Below, piece after piece: positions 7,544 to 11,302 of a stretch of 11,302 nucleotides of DNA (the stretch's first letter is position 1; every line of letters begins with the position of its first letter). Origin of the DNA: Methanobacteriota archaeon (GTDB lineage: Archaea > Halobacteriota > Methanosarcinia > Methanosarcinales > Methanosarcinaceae); NCBI GenBank assembly GCA_030837265.1, contig JAUPKV010000348.1:1-11302 (forward strand). Direction: 5' to 3'. The position numbers and the translations under genes are program-made. The notes beneath the pieces were generated by a model that worked only from the letters and a program-made list of their open reading frames with translations, searched no databases and was not told the origin of the DNA.

Positions 7544-7575
7544 TTGAAATCGTATAAAACTTGACGTATAAAACT
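7544..7575 (+). promoter_or_regulatory. Candidate promoter with a duplicated TATA-like motif for the small membrane peptide
   Basis: The 11-mer CGTATAAAACT occurs twice, at 7551-7561 and 7565-7575, 14 bases apart. The upstream copy is preceded by TTGAAAT, a reasonable BRE-like element. Initiation about 25 bases after the first TATA (near 7578-7580) would give a leader of about 20 bases that includes the ribosome site before ATG 7600. The second copy would start inside that site, so the first is favoured. Confidence 0.4.
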
Positions 7576-7599
7576 GAATAATGGTGGGAGTGTAAATAG

Positions 7600-7707
7600 A
7601 TGGAAAAGAAAACAAAAGACGTGATAAAAAAGATAATTGCTATCTTAATGGTTATCCTGATAATTGCCATGATGGTTGCAATGCTGGGGCAATTGTGGCT
7701 GAGGTGA
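7600..7707 (+). CDS. Small single-pass membrane peptide (35 aa), unrecognised
   Basis: The ORF encodes 35 residues: a lysine-rich start (MEKKTKDVIKK), then one hydrophobic helix of about 18-20 residues (IIAILMVILIIAMMVAMLG), then a short tail QLWLR. GGGAG lies 9 bases before the ATG, and a TATA-like element lies upstream, so translation is plausible. The positive N-terminus suggests a cytoplasmic N-terminus and one membrane span. I recognise no family. It could be a membrane-complex subunit, a regulator of a membrane protein, or a toxin-like peptide; none can be chosen from sequence. It is alone on the plus strand between minus-strand genes. Confidence 0.6.
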   Translation: MEKKTKDVIKKIIAILMVILIIAMMVAMLGQLWLR

Positions 7708-7742
7708 TCATGGCTGGGGCTATATGGTAACCGCTGGTAATG

Positions 7743-7756
7743 CTGGCAAAAGCCAG
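7743..7756 (+). terminator. Small hairpin after the membrane peptide gene
   Basis: CTGGC-AAAA-GCCAG forms a 5-bp stem with a 4-base loop 35 bases past the stop. No U-tract follows directly, so terminator function is a guess. Confidence 0.25.
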
Positions 7757-7807
7757 GTAAATGGATAATGATCGTTTCATATTAATACAGGTCTTACCAC
7801 TTGAAGT

Positions 7808-7827
7808 AAAAAAACCATTACTAGTAA
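7808..7827 (-). terminator. Probable U-tract terminator of the DUF2769 gene
   Basis: On the minus strand, about 45 bases past the DUF2769 stop, the perfect palindrome TTACTAGTAA (7818-7827) is followed by a run of seven T (7814-7808). A U-run in this position fits archaeal intrinsic termination. Confidence 0.45.
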
Positions 7828-7873
7828 ACTACAACTTTCTGAATTCAAGAGTTCACTTTATTCTGGATAAGCA

Positions 7874-8221
7874 TCAATCCACTATACTACCTGATTTACC
7901 GTTATCGCAGAAATAAAACGTTGGTGTTTCAGTTTCCAGATCATATTCTATCCAGACAGCGCAGGTCTTACACATGCATTGCTCGTTAGGATCTAAATCT
8001 GTGCAGGTTGCCTCACCTGACGAACAGTAGACTCCAGGAACCTTCTGAGGCGCTGGAACTTCATTTTCAGGCAAATTGTCCATCTCATTTTTAAAATTTC
8101 CAATTTTTTCTTGTACACATGAACTGCGAGCTTGGACAGGACACAGTAGACACTTGCATCTCTCGATATTTGTAACAGTATACGGAACTACATCCTCTGC
8201 TGTTGTATCCATTTCAGTCAT
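7874..8221 (-). CDS. DUF2769 cysteine-rich protein (115 aa)
   Basis: The small acidic protein has ten cysteines: C22, C24, C27, C35, C66, C73, C82, C84, C87 and C105. Two of the clusters have the same C-x-C-x-x-C spacing (C22-K-C24-LL-C27 and C82-M-C84-KT-C87), the second followed by a YDL...FYFCDNG end typical of DUF2769 proteins. Several of these are annotated in methanogens, especially Methanosarcina; their function is unknown. The cysteine pattern suggests metal (zinc or Fe-S) binding or a redox role, which is inference. GGGGAG lies 6 bases before ATG 8221, and a strong promoter lies about 65 bases upstream, so it is probably transcribed on its own. No signal peptide. Confidence 0.85.
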   Translation of the reverse strand: MTEMDTTAEDVVPYTVTNIERCKCLLCPVQARSSCVQEKIGNFKNEMDNLPENEVPAPQKVPGVYCSSGEATCTDLDPNEQCMCKTCAVWIEYDLETETPTFYFCDNGKSGSIVD

Positions 8222-8280
8222 TTTATTCTCCCCAAAATAGTGTTACATAGAAAACGTTCATTCTTCATTTTGGATTTCGA

Positions 8281-8296
8281 GAATATATACATTTTC
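8281..8296 (-). promoter_or_regulatory. Archaeal promoter of the DUF2769 gene
   Basis: On the minus strand the sequence reads GAAAATGTATATATTC: an A-rich BRE-like element directly followed by TATATATT. Initiation about 25 bases downstream (near 8260) leaves a leader of about 40 bases with the GGGGAG ribosome site before ATG 8221. The spacing is right for a methanogen promoter. Confidence 0.55.
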
Positions 8297-8372
8297 AGTT
8301 TTGGCGCTGTGAAGTCTTCGGGAGTTACTTAGTTTTCAGCTAGAGTCGAACCTTTAGAAATATTCAACTCCC

Positions 8373-8532
8373 TAAGACCTGTCTTAAAACCAATACATTT
8401 GCATTTTGTAGTATGATGTTTAGTTTTGAAAACCCGAAGTAAATTCTTCCGTAATTCAGGTGTACACATATGCCTTATATGACAGACTTTATTTAATAGT
8501 GAGTTAAGTTTGATTTAAGACAGGCTCTAAGA
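8373..8532. repeat. MITE-like segment with 11-bp terminal inverted repeats
   Basis: CCTGTCTTAAA (8378-8388) and TTTAAGACAGG (8514-8524) are perfect inverted copies about 125 bases apart. The left end is itself palindromic (TAAGAC-CT-GTCTTA, 8373-8386). CTAAGA occurs just outside the left repeat (8372-8377) and 2 bases outside the right one (8527-8532), a possible target-site duplication. A third related copy, CTGTCTCAAA, lies at 8658-8667. There is no transposase gene inside. This may be a non-autonomous element or remnants of IS ends. Confidence 0.4.
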
Positions 8533-8559
8533 ACCTATCCAAAAAGTCAATAGTAAATG

Positions 8560-8574
8560 TTGTAAAAGTTACAA
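8560..8574. repeat. Short hairpin TTGTAA-AAG-TTACAA
   Basis: A perfect 6-bp stem with a 3-base loop, between the second and third copies of the CTGTCT-type motif. No gene is close enough to assign a role; it may belong to the same repeat element. Confidence 0.35.
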
Positions 8575-8680
8575 TCGGGTAAATCTCCGTGCATCCGTTG
8601 ACTATAGATTCCATTTTTATTTTGGGTAGTAAGTTTGACCGAACTTTGGTATTTAAACTGTCTCAAAATAATTAGTGGAA

Positions 8681-8700
8681 TAATTATAATTATAATTATA
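8681..8700. repeat. TAATTA hexamer tandem repeat
   Basis: Three consecutive TAATTA units plus TA. It is a simple-sequence repeat about 80 bases past the decarboxylase stop. Confidence 0.7.
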
Positions 8701-8741
8701 GGAATGGAGGAAGGAGAGAGTGCATGAGGGGGTATCCTCAT
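8701..8741 (-). terminator. Probable terminator hairpin of the glutamate decarboxylase gene
   Basis: On the minus strand ATGAGG-ATACCC-CCTCAT (8741-8724) forms a 6-bp stem about 40 bases past the stop codon, followed by a pyrimidine-rich tract (8720-8701, CTCTCTCCTTCC...). Hairpin plus pyrimidine tract suggests transcript end formation, although the tract is mixed C/T rather than pure T. Confidence 0.4.
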
Positions 8742-8779
8742 TTATTTTCATGCAAAATAACTGTCCTAAGTATAAATAT

Positions 8780-10186
8780 TCAGCATAAGTGGGCCGTATC
8801 CTTTTTAGATGGACAGTATTCTTTTTCCCCAATCTTTGCCCCATTTTCGAGAAATTGACATGCGTTTTCGATATCATCGATGAGAATTGCTGCCATATCC
8901 GAAGTGAAATTTTCTCTTACGACAATACGCATTATCTCAATATTTTCCGCATTTTTTGGCAGACAATAAGCGGGAACGATCCAACCTTTTTCCCTCAGTC
9001 TATATGAAAGCTGTGACAAGGAATATACGGTATCGTTCTTTTGCCTGAAAGCAATTATAGGGAGCCTTTCTCCTTTATTGAGCATTTCGAACCGATTCAG
9101 TCTTTCAAGCCTTTGAGCGAGATCCCGAGAAACTTCCAGGATATTTTTCATTATTCTTGTATAGCCAGCCCTACCGAATCTTAAGAGATTGTAATATTGG
9201 GCCACGAGCATTGCACTACCCCCCGAAAAGTTCAGGGTGTATGTCTCCTCCTCTTCCCCAAGGTAGTTTACAGTGAAAATCAGGTCTTTTGGGAGTTCTT
9301 TTTCTTCACGGAAGATCAGCCAGCCAATACCTGGATAAGTTAATCCGTACTTATGCCCGGAAACATTAACTGATCTTACCCTGTCCAATCTGAAATCCCA
9401 TTCAAAATCTGGTTCAGTAAATGGTAATATAAAACCTCCGCTTGCAGCATCTATGTGCATAGGTATATCCCAACCCTTGTCTCTTTTATACTCCACAAGC
9501 AAATCATTAATGTCTTTTACAGGATCTATTTCTCCTGTATAAGTTGTTCCCAGTACACAACCAACACAGATGGTGTTCTCATCAATATGCTCTGAGACAG
9601 CCTTGGCCGTAATTGTTCGTTTCTTCGTGTCTATAGGAATTTTTATAGCATCGACATCGAAATATCTGGCAAACTTATCCCAGCAAACATGAGCGTCGGT
9701 TCCGAAAATTATATTCGGTTTACCAGTGCCACGCCCCGAATTTTTCCAGTTCCATTTGTGAGCCAGCAAGCCCAGCATTATGGCCTCGGAAGAGCCTGTT
9801 GTTGATGCACCTATGAATTCGGTGTTATGCCCATTAAAAAGATGTCCAAGCATATTCACGACATTCTTATGAATAACCTTACCGGTTTGGGGATATTCAA
9901 ATATATCTATTATATTTTTGTTGATGTTTTCCATGACAAGCTTATCTGCCTCCGGTTCCATCCATGTAGTGACGAAACTTGCCAGGTTCAGGTAAGGATT
10001 TCCGTCCAGACTGAGTTCATCATGTACTAACTGATAAGCAGCTCGTGGACTCATCCCCTCTTCAGGAAATTCATACTTGGGAATTCCTTTTTTTACGGCT
10101 TTTGGAAGATATCTGGCACTGTATGCACCAACACGAAACTTTTTTGATTCTTCCAACTTTTCCAGATTCATTTTCTTCGAAATCAT
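8780..10186 (-). CDS. gadB: Glutamate decarboxylase (GAD, PLP-dependent)
   Basis: 468 aa, the length of bacterial GadB. It converts glutamate to GABA and CO2, consuming a proton. Motifs in order: DELSLDGNPYLNLASFVTTWMEPE (about 56-79, written in parts: DELSLDGNP, then NLASF, then TTWMEPE), TGSSEA (130-135, phosphate contacts), DAHVCWDKFARYFDV (164-178), HIDAASGGF (244-252, Asp246 for the pyridine nitrogen), SGHKYG (276-281, Lys279 Schiff base) and FSGGSAMLVAQYYNLLRFGR. These separate it from methanogen MfnA-type decarboxylases. The C-terminus ends in KKDTAHLC without the HKHT tail used by E. coli GadB. The ATG at 10186 follows AAAGGAGAGGG; Met6 is an alternative. No gadC-like antiporter is in the window, so an acid-resistance role is not supported by context. 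The gene is noticeably more AT-rich than the sulfatases. Confidence 0.95.
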   Translation of the reverse strand: MISKKMNLEKLEESKKFRVGAYSARYLPKAVKKGIPKYEFPEEGMSPRAAYQLVHDELSLDGNPYLNLASFVTTWMEPEADKLVMENINKNIIDIFEYPQTGKVIHKNVVNMLGHLFNGHNTEFIGASTTGSSEAIMLGLLAHKWNWKNSGRGTGKPNIIFGTDAHVCWDKFARYFDVDAIKIPIDTKKRTITAKAVSEHIDENTICVGCVLGTTYTGEIDPVKDINDLLVEYKRDKGWDIPMHIDAASGGFILPFTEPDFEWDFRLDRVRSVNVSGHKYGLTYPGIGWLIFREEKELPKDLIFTVNYLGEEEETYTLNFSGGSAMLVAQYYNLLRFGRAGYTRIMKNILEVSRDLAQRLERLNRFEMLNKGERLPIIAFRQKNDTVYSLSQLSYRLREKGWIVPAYCLPKNAENIEIMRIVVRENFTSDMAAILIDDIENACQFLENGAKIGEKEYCPSKKDTAHLC

Positions 10187-10284
10187 GATCTAACCCTCTC
10201 CTTTTAGGCATAAACAGTTGAACTGAGAAACAAATAGCAAGATGCTTTAACTATCCAATAGTGAAATTGAGCCCTGTTCTTTAT

Positions 10285-10570
10285 CTACCGACCATCTCTC
10301 GGTTTAGTTTTTTTCTTCAGACCATGACTGTGTTTGAACCTGAGCCCGCTGAAGTAGGACAGGGGTCGCTGCATCCTGCCCGGGCAAAAGAATATTTCAA
10401 AGACAGGACCTTCATAATTTCCGAACCCAACTAACTCCTACGTATAAGTCCTGCAATAATCTGCTCAGAAAGTCGATGCAGGGAAAAAAGCTTTCCGACC
10501 TTCACATAGGTAGTTCAAACCCGGTTAGCCGGCAGGAGTGATCATGAGATGGTTTTTGGAACATTCCGAT
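10285..10570 (-). pseudogene. Relic of the C-terminal end of a second SEC-C-type sulfatase maturase
   Basis: The minus strand is plainly homologous to the last ~90 codons of the intact maturase (about 2344-2625); by eye roughly seven bases in ten agree, with exact runs such as CTGCCCGGGCAAAAG. Translated pieces match: CEGRKAFF, EQIIAGLIRRS, SEIMKVL, SFARAGCSDPCP, then in another frame GLRFKHSHGLKKK. Reading is broken by a 2-base deletion after KAFF, an in-frame stop after LIRRS and a 1-base deletion inside the SEC-C motif, so it cannot make the protein. Homology ends near 10570; the radical-SAM core is absent. The relic lies about 100 bases upstream of the decarboxylase start in the same orientation. 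It is too diverged to be a recent copy of the neighbour. Confidence 0.85.
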
Positions 10571-11302
10571 CCAAAGCTTCCTGATTATCAACCTACATTA
10601 ATTACAGAGACAGTCTGGCTGGCTGCAACTCCAATTGGATAGTATCCTACTTCACTCTAGCTGCGATACTGTTTTACTAATCTTCAAAGCCGTCAACAAA
10701 CAGCTAACCGATTGGGTTTTATTTATTATTAATATAAGTGTTGATTTTATAAAACACAGAGAATGAATTATCCTTATTATATATTAGTTCTCGAAAGGGA
10801 GTATTTTCAGAAGAATAAGCTATCTACTTTGCATCTCTTTAAACGATATTGATATTATTCCTAAATCAAATATCTTGTTAATTTTATTTAAAAAATCTAT
10901 TTTCAAATTTCAGCCTTGCTTTCAGGGTTCACACATAAAGTTCGGAGATTGACCAGGGTTTTTCTACAACAATTCCGAGAATTGTTAGTATCTGCTGGGA
11001 TTGCAAAAATTTATTTCAATGAAATTAATATTTTGTTGCTTTGCATAGTTTAAAGAGTGGAATTGGAGACCAAAAGATAATAAAACGTCTTATATTTGAC
11101 GACCAAAATTTCGAAATTACTGATGGTTATTTTTACAGTCAAATTATAAATACATTTGATTTAATACTATTTTATTGGTAAAATCACTAGGAACATAGTT
11201 TATTTTAATAGGTATGAATAATCTTAACAGGGAAAGGTAGTAACATGTAAATGCAATAAATAATATATATTTTTTACTTTTTTGAGATAGTCTCTTACTT
11301 CA
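10571..11302. other. AT-rich terminal stretch with no confident gene
   Basis: No frame is convincing. The best is a 54-codon plus-strand frame (10602-10766) without a start codon, ending in a hydrophobic coding-like run (LLIFKAVNKQLTDWVLFIIN); an adjacent frame also reads hydrophobically (VSYFTLAAILFY), hinting at a decayed membrane-protein or transposase tail. Beyond 10770 the sequence becomes very AT-rich (the 60 bases from 11101 contain 15 G or C) and holds one good hairpin at 10965-10990. The last bases (TTTTTTGAGATAGTCTC) resemble the CTGTCTCAAA-type motifs near 8658. Confidence 0.45.
10965..10990. repeat. Long perfect hairpin in AT-rich spacer
   Basis: AACAATTC (10968-10975) and GAATTGTT (10979-10986) form an 8-bp perfect stem with a CGA loop, extended by TAC/GTA pairing across a one-base bulge. 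It may be a terminator, a small-RNA stem or an operator. No flanking gene in the window explains it. Confidence 0.5.

Larger units (their letters stand above)
6812..7599. other. Long intergenic stretch with no confident gene
   Basis: About 790 bases between the DUF1269 gene and the small membrane peptide gene. A 78-codon plus-strand frame (6847-7083) starts with TTG and has no ribosome site, so I do not call it. Short frames end at stops near 7080-7170. The stretch from about 7020 to 7170 is open for ~30 codons in more than one plus frame and could be decayed coding DNA, but I recognise no family. From about 7260 on it becomes AT-rich and includes an inverted repeat at 7291-7312. Confidence 0.5.
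8297..8779. other. Gene-free spacer with several inverted repeats
   Basis: No confident gene lies between the DUF2769 promoter and the 3' end of the glutamate decarboxylase gene. The spacer holds palindromic motifs related to one another at about 8373, 8514 and 8658, a TTGTAA-AAG-TTACAA hairpin (8560-8574), a TAATTA tandem repeat (8681-8700) and a hairpin after the decarboxylase stop. Much of it looks like mobile-element scar or repeat DNA. Confidence 0.55.

Noticed and set aside
8282..8780. CRISPR array suspected from repeated motifs
   Set aside because: The motifs are few, inverted rather than direct, and unevenly spaced; no repeat-spacer pattern is present.
8724..8858. 44-codon plus-strand ORF with a very purine-rich leader (GGAGGAAGGAGAG), overlapping the 3' end of gadB in antisense
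   Set aside because: The purine tract is better explained as the complement of the pyrimidine tract of the gadB terminator; the peptide has no recognisable feature.

Overview
The window looks like a piece of a methanogenic archaeon's chromosome, most likely Methanosarcina or a close relative. The reasons are: archaeal TATA/BRE-like promoter elements; GGAG/GGGAG ribosome sites; a DUF2769 cysteine-rich protein and a LURP-one-related protein of kinds I associate with Methanosarcina; long AT-rich spacers; and short palindromes that look like mobile-element ends. This assignment is an inference, as there is no rRNA or tRNA in the window.

Left half (about 255-6811, all minus strand, transcribed right to left): a DUF1269 membrane protein, then a four-gene sulfatase cluster. 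In transcription order the cluster is a ~788-aa arylsulfatase with a C-terminal beta-sandwich region (CSPSR active site), a radical-SAM anaerobic sulfatase-maturating enzyme (anSME) with a fused C-terminal SEC-C zinc-binding motif, a ~496-aa arylsulfatase (CTAGR active site), and a LURP-one-related (LOR) beta-barrel protein. The maturase should convert the active-site cysteine of both sulfatases to formylglycine without oxygen, so the cluster carries its own activation system. Neither sulfatase shows a signal peptide, so desulfation is predicted to be cytoplasmic. A 10-bp perfect inverted repeat overlapping a TATA-like box lies just upstream of the maturase and may regulate it. Left of the cluster is what looks like the decayed C-terminus of a GNAT acetyltransferase.

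Middle (6812-8779): mostly intergenic. It holds a 35-codon single-helix membrane peptide gene on the plus strand with a good ribosome site (7600-7707), a ten-cysteine DUF2769 protein on the minus strand with a clear promoter, and a spacer carrying inverted repeats that may be a MITE-like element or IS scars.

Right part (8780-11302): a GadB-type glutamate decarboxylase on the minus strand (no gadC antiporter in the window). Just upstream of it is a frameshifted relic of the C-terminal end of a second SEC-C-bearing sulfatase maturase, clearly homologous to the intact gene 8 kb away. The last ~700 bases are AT-rich, with no confident gene. The relic suggests a second sulfatase/maturase locus once stood here and was lost.
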